Shown one piece after another: positions 39,001 through 51,945 of a stretch of DNA of 64,000 bases. The position numbers and the translations under genes are program-made. The stretch comes from Apostichopus japonicus (lineage: Eukaryota; Echinodermata; Holothuroidea; Aspidochirotida; Stichopodidae): assembly GCF_037975245.1 (NCBI RefSeq), contig NC_092576.1:45810111-45874110 (forward strand), read 5' to 3'. The notes under the pieces were generated by a model. The model saw only the letters and a list, made by a program, of their open reading frames with translations. It had not been told where the DNA came from and ran no database searches. Each line of letters begins with the position of its first letter. Positions within the stretch are counted from its first letter, which is position 1.

Positions 39001-42000
39001 TGATGTAAAAACCAGAGCATGCTTATATGATACGCATATTAACATATTGAACGCGCGCGGAGCGCGAAAAGTTTGGTTATATTTTTCGAGTAAGTCGTTA
39101 CAGCCCCCCCCCCCCCACCCTCCAAATCTACGCCTATGCATATTGGGGTAAGCTAATGTCCACGTGCCTAAATACAGACAAAACTTTTCATTGCAAAGAA
39201 AACAACAGATATGAAAACAAATAATCAGATCATATATTGTCTGATTACATTCTTCGTTCCTTTCATGTTTCTTCTAGCCTGGTATTCTGTATTTTACATC
39301 TTATTTTTCTTCTAGCCTGGTATTTTCAATTTGACATCACTTTTATATTTTGTTGTAGGATTGTTTATTTGACATCACTTTTATTTTCTTGTATGGGATT
39401 TTGTTTTTGACCTCACATTTATTTTCTTGTGGGGGATTTCGCATTTGACATCACATTTATAAAATGATCTCTTCACAGTTCTGCCATCAGTATTTGTTAC
39501 TATCAATGGTCATCGTAAAGTTGAGGTTAGCCGTGACAGGTCAGTGTCCGTAGTCTGTCGGTCAGTTGGATCCAGGCCAAAGGTTAACTTACTCATACTC
39601 ACAGGTCACCATGGAATGGATTCAGAACAACCTACCGTGACGTCAACAAACAGCGAAATTAACGATACATACGATACTATTACGTCAATCAACTTCACAC
39701 CAACGAAAGAGAGAGGAAATGTCACGTGTGTTGTGCAAGGGCTACTGATAAAAGACGTTAGTTCCTACGCAACCTATGTAGTAATAGGTAAGACTTAAAG
39801 ATAGGTAGGATTAAAGATGACACACATACATTAATCTGACTGTGTTACGATAACGATCTTGAAAATACTAGATTTTAGAGCGTATAGTATATAAATGCGT
39901 AATATTGTGTAGTACATTATAGAACTAAGAATGCGTAATATATTGCAAACCATTGTGTTATACGTGCATGTATAATTCATTGTGACATATATAAATGTGA
40001 AGATTTGTGCATTTTAAGGATGTAATATTATACACAAGATTATGTCATACGTACAATATTGTTTATTGTTGTATAATATCATCCAGTTCATAGATGTTAG
40101 ACTTGAAGTAGAATATGTCAATAGTTAATTAGCACATTTCTTGTTTCTGTCGCAACTGATATTCAAGGTTCTTTTAATATTGCACATGTTCATTTCAGGT
40201 GAAGCAGGTAACAAAGAGGATAACTTAACGCTAATCTGGTTGATTGTTGGTGGATTTGTAGCAACAGTAATCATGCTTCTCTTGGGCGTACTAATTTACT
40301 TCTTGAAGAAGAACTTATGTAAGTTTCATGAGCATTTTCTCTGTCTTCGAGAATGTCATTGCTTTTTGCCATTATTATTTACATTGCTCATATGTCATGT
40401 ATAAACTCAATATGGACATTAATGCAATATTACTCAATTAAAGTTATCGTTCTTTACATCATTATTGTAATCTCAATTTTTCATATTCCAACAGCCTTGG
40501 CGTCACTCTTCTCACATGGGTGAGTATTATTCTACTCTTATAGATTTAAAGAAACGCACAGTACCTTATTTACTGAGTTTTCATTTTCTTCATTGTATTT
40601 TAACAACAGTTACCAAGATGTCCAACTAAATGAGTCGAATCTAAAACGAATAAATACAGGCAAGTACTAACATTCTACCTGCTGATAAGAAATCAACATA
40701 CAGTATACATTATTGTATGTACATTGTCAAAATGGTGATATGATTCGAACCTCTTAAAGTGTAACTGGTCGTCAACATAATCGATTTCCTGTCTTTTTAT
40801 AGCATCGACTGACGTTCCTGCGATGAAGTAAGTAACCGTTGTGCTATACATTACAATTATAGAAACGTACATTAAATGCAAATGTAGGCATTGGTGTAAT
40901 CACATTTATTGTAAATGTAGCAAGTTATGATAAACTAAGCTAAATAACAGTGACTAGTAATGTAAATAAATAGCACCAATATCGATAATTTATCATAGCA
41001 TGGAGTCACAGTAATAATACGGACAATTCACTTTAACGGCTTGAGTAAATCATAGCTATAATAACTCTGTCATCTATGAAATATATTATTATTATTTCTA
41101 GTGTAAATTTGTTTCGCATTGTAGTCTTGAAGCCGAAGGCGAGGGTTACCACCGACGATTGTCACGGCACACGGGACGTGGAAGTTCATTCTTTGATGGT
41201 AAATTTTCATTTATTCACAAGATATGTATCTGCATTAGTACAAACAATTAACTTATATTAACGACGACGATGAATATGTTGCTGGTGATGACTGGGACGG
41301 CGATGAGAACAGAAACTTGACAATGACGTCGATGAGGACGACTGTGAGTATATGTGACGATGACAGTAATTGTGAAGATGATGGAGATGATGAAGGTGAT
41401 GCTATACACTTTAATATAATATATCATTAATCATCGTTACTCTATATTAATTACACATTGCCACAATGCTGACAAATATCAATTCGAGTCTATCATTCAA
41501 AACCATTATAATATAATATTTGAAACAAAAGTTTTAACAAATTATTTATTGATGATATTTTCAGCCACATCTGGAGAGTTGCCGAAACCACCCAGGTAAA
41601 CCACCCAGTTGAATGTTAACGATGAACTACCCATGATGTATTGAGTACTGTATAGTGGAAGATTACGGTAGTCAACAAAACCTAAGTGTTATTTCGTACA
41701 GAAAAGCAGATGAAACATAAACACAGAAACATAGACCAGTAATAATTCTTTAGAATATGAGAGACCTGCATTGTCTGATTTGCATAGAAAATCTCGGCTG
41801 GTATTTAGCGTATGAGTAATAAACCTAAACTAACTCTAACGGAAACTAAACATATTACAGCTAAATAGGTTGCCTGCTGCAATATGAGACGCTATGTCAT
41901 CAATGAAAACAAATCATGAACTTACCGTTGGGAGGTTTTCTTTACAGCTTGGCATTACCGGAAGTTCCCACTTTTCCAGAGGTTGTTGAATATTCAGATG

Positions 42001-45000
42001 TTCCAGAGCATGGTGAGTATTTCTCGCGAATATTCATAGACAATATTCTTGATTGTGATATGGTTGTATTAATACAATACTTTCTTGTGTTCACGGAAAT
42101 GAATTTCCTTTCGTACATATCCTTCAATTTATGTGTAATTTAGATAAGAAGATGTCACCTAATCAAACGACTGAATTAAGGTTAATCTATCCAATGTCTT
42201 TAACCGTGGACTAATTTAGTAAGTCGATGAATAGACATTCCTGCGAATATCTTTTTTTATTTGCATACATAACTTTAACGATTAATCATTAAACCAAAGC
42301 GTACTACTCGGCTGTGACCGAAACAGCAACAGTTGGTCGAATATTCCACGTTAACAACATGAGAATGATGTTAAAGATGAAGATGGGGCTATTGTACAAC
42401 AGATGGATGGGCACAATAGGAGCATCCAACGCTGTAACCAAAAGCGTATTAATTACTACAATTTCCGGTAAGTTATTTAACTGAATGAGGCAGCTCGATC
42501 TCGCAAACAAGAGATATTCTTGCTAATTATCTACCTTAGGTATAACTTCATGTTGTTTCATCTAACGATTCTTCTTTCAAATCTGTATTATTTTTGTCAG
42601 ACGAATCTCTTAAAAGGAAGGCTATTCACTTGGATGATTATGGTTAGTGTTAGGGTTAGATGTATGTTTAACCCAACCCTAACCCTAATCCATCTAACGA
42701 TTCTTCTTCAAATCTTTACTTTTTGTTAGATGAAGCTCTTCAAAGGAAGGATATTCACTGGGATGATTTTGTCAGACGATTACTCGAAATGTCGATTAAT
42801 CGAAGCATTTCGATGGTAGAGGGAATATGTATAGATTCAGGTAATCATCTTTCATGATTTAGATCTTATATTATATATTTGGAAGAAGATTAGAGACGAT
42901 TTTCCCCAGATGAAAGACAAACAATCTAACAGAGCTGTTCTGAGATGTTGACGATGGCCACTCTCCTCTTCCGACCCACCCTACAACCACATAATCTCCC
43001 AGTAACCGTTTATTTATGTTACTAAATATTATATTTGTTTTATACCGTGAACTAACGCACCATTACCAAGTTTGGAAGGTTGTTAGCTTAAACAGATTCG
43101 TGCTTCTGTGGTGACAGCTTTACAATGCCCTGCTAAAGTTGTTTAAAATGTTTCTAGTTATTCCCCTTAGTCCCCTAATTCCTGTCATATTAATAGCATT
43201 GCAAGGTATTAAAAAATCGTGTAATTGTTGAAATATTGATGTAAAAGGCGAACGTAGATGAAACAATTTTCATGTTTCTCTATCTTTCAGCTCACCTTTA
43301 CTTATTGCAAGAGTATTTTGTCTGTGAGACGCTGGATAGTCGACTGAATATGCAGAATAAAGATGGAAAAACTGTTAATCCGATTGATCAAGACTTGGCA
43401 GCCAAAAGTATTCTCGGGATTCTGGAAGGAATGGAAGCCATACATTCTTACGGTGTTAGTATTTGCTCAATATATATAAATCTGGACGGACTATGTCAAT
43501 TAGGAGACGATACATTTTCTCACATTTACCGTTCATGCATATTATAGAGGTGTTCTGTTATCTACAGAACGCTTATCTCCTTTCGAACTGACAAAGGGTT
43601 GAATAATATCTTAATAGCACATGGCATCACGTCACATGACCCTCAATGGTAGGTGCGTTATGCTACTGTGAGCGAGAGTTCCAGTTCATGTATAATTCGA
43701 TGTACGTAACTTTATCCCGAATGGTTCATTTCTACGTTTTAAGAATGGTGAAAATGTCACGTGAACCTGAAAATATTGTTATGAAAACGTGTTGAAGTAT
43801 ATTCATTGGTATCTTCATACAATATTTATGTGCTGAATTGTACCTATGCATGGTAAAGCACATACAAATAATCAGAGCCTTTTAGCGGACGCTATAACAG
43901 GCTAAAACGCATTAAAACTTACGCTTGTTTTGTTTGATGCTGACAGTTTCTTCATCCAGATCTTTGCACCAAGAAAATCCTCCTGACCTCCGACAACGTC
44001 TGCAAGATTTACGACTTTTGTTTGGCTGAAGATGCTGCAAGAACAGTCATGGTGAAAAAGTCAAAGGTACAACCATAGCAATACATTACACAGTGCATTC
44101 AAGATGTGTTTTCTTTATCATCATATGACGTAATAGTCCATGTCATCTGTTACTTGATGTGGTATTCTACCATCATATTATATCCCACTTTAATTGGTGT
44201 AATCCACTTGATGTTGTACAACCATCTTATACACTTCTTTTGACTTAACACCACCATAACATCCAACACGGTGGTTTATACTAACAGGTTATCTTTACTA
44301 TCTCAGGCGGTGTTATAACACCATACGGTCATTACGTTTACGGTATTCACGTAACGACAGTTTCAGATTATGCAATTCGCCCTATTAAAGTGTTATCTAC
44401 CAAGTTTGTCTGTCATTTTCAGATAGAAATATTATTTTATTACATTTTTCAGAAACATTTTGACCTCAATAACCTTCCACCAGAGGCTTTACAGCGGAAT
44501 GAATATTCATGGACTAGTGATATGTGGTCCATTGCGGTAGTCATCTGGGAGGTGTTATCAGCTGGTAATTGTATTTTGAACTAACTGTAATGTGTAATGT
44601 GAACTAGCTGTAATGTGTACTTTGTAATGTGTAATGATAACTAATTGTAATGTGTATCGCCCACTGATTATAAGGATACTTCGCTGTATTTTTTAACTGT
44701 GTCATGCTCATACTTACTGTGTGTACCATAGGAAACCAATACCGCATACAAATGTCGTCGTACTCATACTTACTGCATGGTCTATAAGAAAAACAAATAC
44801 CAGACACAAGTAACGTTTAACACGTGTATGATTGGTCTACAGGAAAGTCTCCATTCGTTGGTGAGACGAGCACTGATAACATCAACATGCCTTCACCGAT
44901 AGAAGCATGGCCAGTAGAGTATCGGTATGTAAGGTAACTTTAATTTACTTGTAGCAAAATATAAAAATCTAACAGATACTTCAGAAAGTAAAAAGGACAT

Positions 45001-45820
45001 AACGCGAGCCTTCCAGTCATTTACAGAGATAATTCTTTCAAATTTAGGAATCCGTCAAAGCTAGTATAAATTGATGGATCGGTCATAAAAAAGTCTTCTT
45101 TTTATATTGGTTTGAGTCTGACATTAAGTTGGTTTTCTAAAAAAATGATTGTGAACTTAATAGCATGCTTTTCTATTGATTACAGTAAGGAGCTCCTGTT
45201 TCAATGTTGGGAAACAGACTGCACTCTTCGACCAAATGTAGCGGACCTCAGGATGATTTATTCAGAGGTTCGTCACTAATATCCATTCTTAAACACAACA
45301 CATGATGGCCGTCTTTTCCATACTCGGAGAGAGCAGTAAGACCCTAATGCTATCTAAGTAGTATCCATAAAGAGGAGAACATTTTGTGTAGTATCCTTGA
45401 TACACAAAAGGAGTTGTGTACATCATTCCTACATCAATATTAATGTGTGTACATCATGTCTACAATCATATCAATTTGTGCACATCATTTCTACACTCAT
45501 ATTAATATGTGCACATCATTCCTACACTCATATTATTATGTGTACATCATTCCTACATACATATTAATGTATGTACATCATTCCTGCACTCACATCAATC
45601 TGTGTACATCATTCCTACACTCATATCACTTTGTGTACATCATGCCTACACCAATATTTATCAATATTTATGCAATTTTTATTGTTATTAATTGAAATAG
45701 AGTTTGAGTACATCCAAGACGGAGACCAGACCGATATCTGTTATGAGTGGAATAATGGACCATTATGTTCCAATGAAAGGCGGACCACAACAGCAAGAAA
45801 AAACTGAGTCGAGTCAGTAA
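36054..45820 (+). CDS. Gene B: Ig-transmembrane receptor with degenerate tyrosine-kinase domain
   Basis: Predicted 870-residue receptor. Exons: 36054-36378, 37034-37348, 38390-38704, 39479-39787, 40199-40318, 40495-40519, 40610-40659, 40803-40827, 41125-41198, 41565-41595, 41948-42012, 42300-42467, 42730-42840, 43291-43454, 43947-44066, 44453-44564, 44843-44924, 45186-45267, 45701-45820. Frame closes exactly; the intron at 40660 needs a GC donor (GCAAGT). Exon 1: signal peptide and V-like Ig; exons 2-4: one Ig each; exon 5: membrane helix (about residues 431-457); exons 6-11: juxtamembrane region with PKPPS. Kinase landmarks: no glycine-rich loop (WMGTIGASN instead), AVTK lysine 599 kept, alpha-C Glu replaced, HRD is HPD (702-704), its Asn is Lys 709, DFG is DFC (722-724), PPEAL, SDMWSIAVVIWEV, CWETDCTLRP present. 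The tail has YVPM at 853-856, a YxxM SH2-type site. Probably a pseudokinase. Head to head with gene D; ectodomain related to gene A. Confidence 0.86.
39235..39478. repeat. degenerate tandem repeat in gene B intron 3, next to the Ig4 acceptor
   Basis: Four to five diverged units of about 45-55 bp with TTGACATCAC and TTTATTTTCTTGT cores. Several contain acceptor-like TTCTAG or TTGTAG. The array runs up to the real acceptor of exon 4 (CTTCACAG at 39471-39478). Confidence 0.65.
41260..41400. repeat. GAT/GAC-rich simple sequence in gene B intron
   Basis: Imperfect trinucleotide repeat of the GATGAC/GATGAG type between exons 9 and 10. It would encode acidic residues if read, but it lies after a clean GTAAAT donor at 41199. 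Confidence 0.6.
42555..42642 (+). other. duplicated start of gene B kinase exon 13, potential 42-nt microexon
   Basis: The polypyrimidine tract, acceptor and first 42 coding bases of exon 13 (42730-42840) are repeated here. The copy has an acceptor (TTTTTGTCAG, ending 42600), 42 bases reading ESLKRKAIHLDDY (exon 13: EALQRKDIHWDDF) and a GTTAGT donor at 42643. It is phase 1 at both ends, so inclusion would add 14 residues in frame. If not recognised as an exon it is a relic. A short run of TTAGGG/CCCTAA-like motifs lies between the two copies (42645-42690). Confidence 0.7.
45419..45660. repeat. about 32-bp minisatellite in the last intron of gene B
   Basis: Seven to eight units of the form GTGTACATCATTCCTACACTCATATTAAT. 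It fills most of the intron between 45268 and 45700 and ends about 40 bases before the acceptor. The long open frames in all three phases here are repeat translations. Confidence 0.88.
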
Positions 45821-48800
45821 TATGTACAGGGAATTCTCAGTATCCGGTCTCGTAGAAGAAGGGCAGCCTGTGCTTCGGTTAAATCACAGGACACGTCTGT
45901 GCCAGCTATAACATTTTCACCGCTCAACACGGGCTCAACCAGTCACAGAGGGCGGAAGTAGAGGGCGGTTTTGCAAGGCGACCTACAGGCCAGTACACAT
46001 TCCAACAAGAAACATAATAACTCCAGGACAATTGCGCCTTGTCAGCTAAGAAAGACGACTAGAAAGTTGGGTCGAAGATAATTTATATATATAGTTGTGT
46101 CCATAACTGTTAATTGTGTGTTAATACAAACTAGTTTATCAGGCTAAGTGGTATGGTGGTTTTGTTTGCATTTTTCGGTGATTTCATAGCAACATTAAAC
46201 GTCTTAATCTCGTATCGCAAACGCAGTTTTTGTCTCGTTGCATTGTGATTTGATTTAGGCCTCATATTACCTCACTGCACTGATATATAATGAACAGGTC
46301 AGGGTAGAAGTATACTTTGCGCTCTTGTCTAATTACAGCATGTAAGTTAACTCGAATAATTTTCTTCCTCAATTTCATTTCTCGAACCTATAAAATACTT
46401 AAACAAAGCTCTTTATATCGTTCGCACTTTATTAGTTTCATTTATAATTCACATATTCAGTTTCGTTATTTTCATTGTACAATATCAATTTATTGAGATT
46501 ATGAAACAGAAAGTCCGAACAAGGCTTGATAGGCTATACAAGCAATTTATTCCATATTTCTGTAGCTCTCAAAGGGTGACAGGTTTTCAAATAATAAAAA
46601 AATCTTTTGTATCTTGTTTGCTTTGTTTAACAAAATCTCTGTTCTTGGAACTGGTGTGAATAGATGGACGCGGTAAACGATTCACCTAAACAAACAAGCA
46701 ATGATGACAATTAATTGATATGACAATAGTTAAATAAGTTACATTAAAACACAGGGACCTGGGAATAACAAAGATGAATAAAATATTGAATTTACCTAGG
46801 ACAAGGAAATTATGTTAGGATTGGATTTAAGGAAGAACGATATTTTTCTTACATAACACAGGAATGAAGTATCCAGAAACGATGATTACTCTTATTTAGC
46901 ATAAAATTATGTATTCTTCTAGTTGTGTCGATGTTGGATTCATTAGATTAAGTATCCATCAATCTTATAATCCCCTTCTATTAGCAATGTTGTAATTAGT
47001 CAGCTCACTGTCTCACCTCCATATGTTAACATATGTATTTAATTATTTCAACATGAAAAACTGAGACTTACGGCATAACATGTTTTAGAAAACCCATTTA
47101 AAGTTTTAATTTATTGACACGGATAGTTACCTTCAGATATCGAAGTAGATTTGTCCTATACCATACAACAAAACGTATCGAAAGTGACATGATTTTAAAA
47201 CGCCCGGGAAAAAATGTGATGGCTCCTGTCAACAATACATTCGTCACTTTAATAGTCTCGTGGCGTTGCAGGTTTGCAATGAACAGTACTAGATGGAACT
47301 AGTTATCAAACCACGACACGATTGGTCTATTTGTCTAGTTTAATTTGTGCTACTGCTGTAACGCTTCCTATTTCAGTTTTCGAATATACCGTTGCTAAGG
47401 GAAAGTCTGGATTTTTATGGTAATTTAGGTATAATCCTCTCTAATTTCTGTATTAATCATTTCATATAACGTATGTTTTTTGTTTCGTAGGCCTATTTCA
47501 TGATTTAATTGACCACTTTTGTTGCGATAAAAAAAAAAGAATAGTGTTAATATTAATAAGACAAATACGCAAGAGAGCGCACGATCGCTTTAATGAATGA
47601 CTTATGGCACACAAATAGATTAAACTTAACTTATCTTATCTCATTTTAGATAACCACATTGCCACAGAAGTTAGTCGCTATTAAACTATTTGATCGGATC
47701 AGCTATTGCCGTATCCCTGTGTAGCTAGCGATACAAAACAACCAGGCTACCTTGGGGTTTAGCGCCCTCTAACAATATGAATATAAAAATGTTGATGTTA
47801 TTGAACATATTAATGATCGTAGTTCAACCGCACCCCTTGTTTTGTAGACACAATAATTATTACAATTGTTAAAAGATCGGTTTTTAACTTTTTAACTTTA
47901 AGTTTGTGCGTTATTCCTAAATAAATGAACTACAATGTGAGTGAGAAACATCCTCTTGATTCTTCTACTTTTGTACATTATATAAGGGTTGCCGATAAAT
48001 AACTGTATTAACTCACTGGAACATATTATCTCGTTAGTGTCTTTTTTCACATTTATCCCGTTAAAATCTCAATTAATAGTCAGTGGTAACAATTCTTACA
48101 ATTTTCAGTTATTTTTGAAGGCAAACGTATAATCCTCGACAGACTGGAAACTATCGGAACTTCTCAGTAGTATATTACAAGTAAATAATACTATACAAAA
48201 GACAAATCTTGTATCTCTTCACGTGATTTAACCAATGACCCTAAACCAAGGATACTGTTAGTCTAGAAGTTTGTCACTGTTATTTAGAACGTTGGCAATA
48301 ACATATATATTACGATTGCCAATTCGGTATCGAGGGCGCGCTCTTCTAAGCTAAGGATTCCACAGTTTCGAAAACAAATACTATATAGAAGTGAAAGAGC
48401 ACTCGAAGACCAATATCAACAGCAGGATTTAGGCTTGCACTACTAAGCTCACTAGAGTCTTGACTTTTGAGCAAAGACTAAATCAAGCATGAAACGTATA
48501 TCGCATTACTCTATATATAGAAACTTTATTCCGTTGTTATGATTTCAAAGTATTCATTCCATAATACCGTCAAACGAATCGAAGATTTATTTAAAGAGGT
48601 TGAGCAATAAAGGGTTCTGAATCAATTTATAACTAGACAGTTATTAATAACCTGGTTTCATATTCTGGCTTCTTTGATATCTCTAATGAACGTCGCTTCT
48701 TGACCATCTACGTCAACCTTGTCAGCTTACATGATCAACATTGGACGTGAGAATCTCAGTGCTATATAACCCTTCCATATGAAAATCATCTTGTAGGATG

Positions 48801-51800
48801 CGTATGTAAGTCGCACTGTTTGGTTTACTAGCATACCCCCTCATCATAGTAACACTAACCTTCCTTACAAGTTTGGTGGTATATTGGCGAATGTCTGACT
48901 TCAAAGATAAGGCAATAGTAATGCAGAGTCAGTCAAACGCCCTGTTCAATAGCTACATATACGCGTCATTTGAGTGACCTAGAACATTCGTGTTAGCTCT
49001 ACCATACATATAAAACTACATCGACGGATTTATGGTAGTACTTGAAACATGGACTTTAATCGGTAGATACAATTGCTGGATAGACGGGAGGGTGAGTAAT
49101 GAGTACACACAGTGAATGCATCTAACGGAGTTATAACATACATTACTATTTCACTGAATATATAAAGCGGTGTCATCTATAAAATGAAGGCTAGTCAACC
49201 CAATAATCCAAGCTGGATCATAAGGTGACACATACCATCCCTTCAGAATGTTCCACTGGGACAACCGCATCTGTTATCACATGACTCATTTTATGAAAGA
49301 GGGGCTCCTGCCCCGAGGTCATTGAAGCAGCCTCCTATCAAATGGTGCATTTTGGTGCCTACTTAGCCTATATATAGTCTCTATGAGTAGCTCTAAATTC
49401 AAGATTATGCTGAATCAATTTTTGCAGAGGATAGGAACTGTCTTGCAGTCGTGAAAATGTCCGTATGTGATGGGGAGTCTGGAGTTCTTCCCTCAGAAAC
49501 AAATTACAAATATAAGTCAAATGGCGCATTTCGAGGTATATTTTAGACACTAGTTTAGGTTTTAATATGAGTCTATACAGAAAAGGTTATGCCTTAAATA
49601 AAAATCCCCCCCAAAAAAATCAAAATTTCAACCGACTGATTTTGGGAGAGTAAATTAGGAGGGATGATCCATGGTTCGTCTAGGTCGACTCCTATATAGA
49701 CGTTTTGAAGTCCTCCCCCAAAATATTAAAATGTAAACGTCAAAATGGTGCATTTGGAGGCATATTTTGACTATAAATTAGCTCTCGTATCAGTAGCCGT
49801 TACCGTAACATTTTGATAATAACTAGTTGATTGGGGTTTGAAACAAATGGAGGTGAGGGGCTTCACCCGTAGTACTGGTCCAATTTATCTCCGGCTGAAT
49901 TGGAAACAATTCCGTGACTGATGAACGGAAATGATGAGGGCATCCCCCCGCCCAACACCTTTTTGAACACCGCTGGTTCACGTGAAATAATCAGGAATAT
50001 GCTTTGTATAGTACTCCTGATTTTATGGTCACTAAAGTTTGATTTAATTCAGCAGTTATAACATTTTGTAAAATATATCCCTTGACAACCTTAGCAAAAA
50101 TTTAAATAGAGCTGTAAACTATCTTGCTAGTTAATAATTAAATTATTACGTTACCTATACTATTAAGAGCCTGAAATGGTGTAGTTACTTTGTACCTTGT
50201 CAGTGTCAATAATCTGATAGTGTTATCATACAATTATTATTAGTTGACGAAGTTCCAGCCAGAGTACAATGGGTGAGGTGAGCCGATCGCACCCACCATT
50301 ACAACACTCACATACTTAATCCAAATATACGTAAGACGAAAACATAAAATCAGTAGCTTCACACTACATATGATCCAACCCACAAAGGGCGGCGAAAAGT
50401 GGTTCGATAAATTTACACCACATATGATCCAGCCCTCAAGGCGGAAAGGGTGTAATATCTTCACACCACATATGATCCAACACACCAAGAGCGGCGGGAA
50501 AGGGGTTTAATAGCTTCACACCACATTAGATCCAACCCTCAAGGGCGGAGGAAAAGGGGTTTAATAACTTCACACCACATATGATCCAACCTTCAAGGCG
50601 GAGGAAAATGCGCTTAAAAAATTTACACCACATATGATCCAACCCTAAATGCGGAAAAGAGTTTAATAACTTCACATCACATATGATCCAACACACCAAG
50701 GCCGCGGAAAAAGCGCTTAATAATGTTACACCACATATGATCCAACCCTCAAGGCGGAAAAGGGTTAATAACTTCACACCACATATGATCCAACAACTTC
50801 ACGCCACATATGATCCAACACACCCAGAGCGGCGGGAAAAAGGTTTAATAACTTTACACCACATATCATCTAACCCTCAAGGCGGAAAGGGTTAATAACT
50901 TCACACCACATATGATCCAACCACAAAGGCGGTGGAAAATGCGCTTAATAACTTTACACCACATATGATCCAACCAATCAAGGGCGGAGGAAAAGGGGTT
51001 AATAACCTCACACCACATATGATCCAACCAACCAATGGCGTTGAAAAAAGGATTAATCTATTGGAGAGGAGAGACAGCTTTCGAGTTCACTTTGAGCATG
51101 GTTTGAATAAAAGTTAGAACTCCCTCTGCTCCTTAGGGTTTTTGTTTTGCCTCGCCATGATTGCTCCCCCTCTGTCGATACCTGGTGGGTTTGATCATGA
51201 GAGGTCATGTAGCTGAACTCGTTGTAATTTTGAAGCAATATGTGAAATATATAGTGATAAGATCGTGGGTGACCTGGATAAAATGTAAGTGCCGCTACTT
51301 ATTTCACACTTTGTACTCTGGAACCAAATCTGATTATATGCCTTACACTGTCAACAGTTTCACGGTACAAAGTACATATATAGATATTTATCTTTAATTT
51401 TGAGAGGACTATATATTACATATCTTCAGATATTAATGGGATATTTTATCGATGGTGTATTTGATCTAACCAGGCTTGTACCTTGTAAACTCCATCAGTC
51501 ATGGAATTATCAAAGTTCAAGTACGCAGACTGTGCATGGGCGTTTTACTGAGGTTTCACACGCAATAGCAGTTCATACACTAAGCACAGTCTACGTGGCT
51601 TTTAACGGTTCTACTTGTTTAAACCTAACAGTGAATGAACATATTTCGACCGTAGTTTGGATTAAATTTGCGTATGGATAGTAACAGTGGTAAGTAGTTC
51701 ATAACAACAATTGCTGAATTATATTACATCGAGATTTGAAGCTATGATCATCTGTTTAATTCAAGTAATATATCCAATATGGCGTCGGCTACGTAGCAAT

Positions 51801-51945
51801 AGCTTATGGGAGGTTCCTTGTCACGTGACCTGCTCAAAATTTACAGGTTCAATCCGTTATGTTATTAACTCTCCTTCCACTTGTAGATATGGTTTTACCT
51901 GCTGTTTTGGTTTTCCCAAACTGAATTTGGAAGAACGGTTTCAAG
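45821..51945. other. intergenic region between genes B and E
   Basis: No gene is supported in these 6.1 kb. The part 49200-49800 shows diverged repeated motifs (for example AAATGGTGCATTTTGG, AATGGCGCATTTCGAGG, AATGGTGCATTTGGAGG), probably an old dispersed repeat. A minisatellite occupies 50340-51050. A possible Ig-like relic lies at about 51550-51680. The 5' untranslated region and promoter of gene E should be at the right end. Confidence 0.5.
50340..51050. repeat. about 50-bp minisatellite, fourteen units
   Basis: Each unit contains CACCACATATGATCCAAC followed by CAAGGCGGAAAAG and TTAATAACTT. Unit length varies from about 23 to 55 bp through internal deletions. The Trp-rich minus-strand open frames (GWIICGVKLL repeats) are read-through of this array. 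Confidence 0.92.

Noticed and set aside
41260-41400. Acidic coding exon in gene B
   Set aside because: It follows a good donor and is a simple GAT/GAC repeat; the frame joins correctly without it.
43455-43547. Reading gene B exon 14 on to the stop near 43547
   Set aside because: The GTTAGT donor at 43455 joined to 43947 restores the kinase catalytic-loop region in frame.
50240-50777. Trp/Ile/Cys-rich minus-strand frames
   Set aside because: Read-through of the CACCACATATGATCC minisatellite.
50340-51050. CRISPR array
   Set aside because: Units are contiguous and degenerate without unique spacers, in an animal genome.
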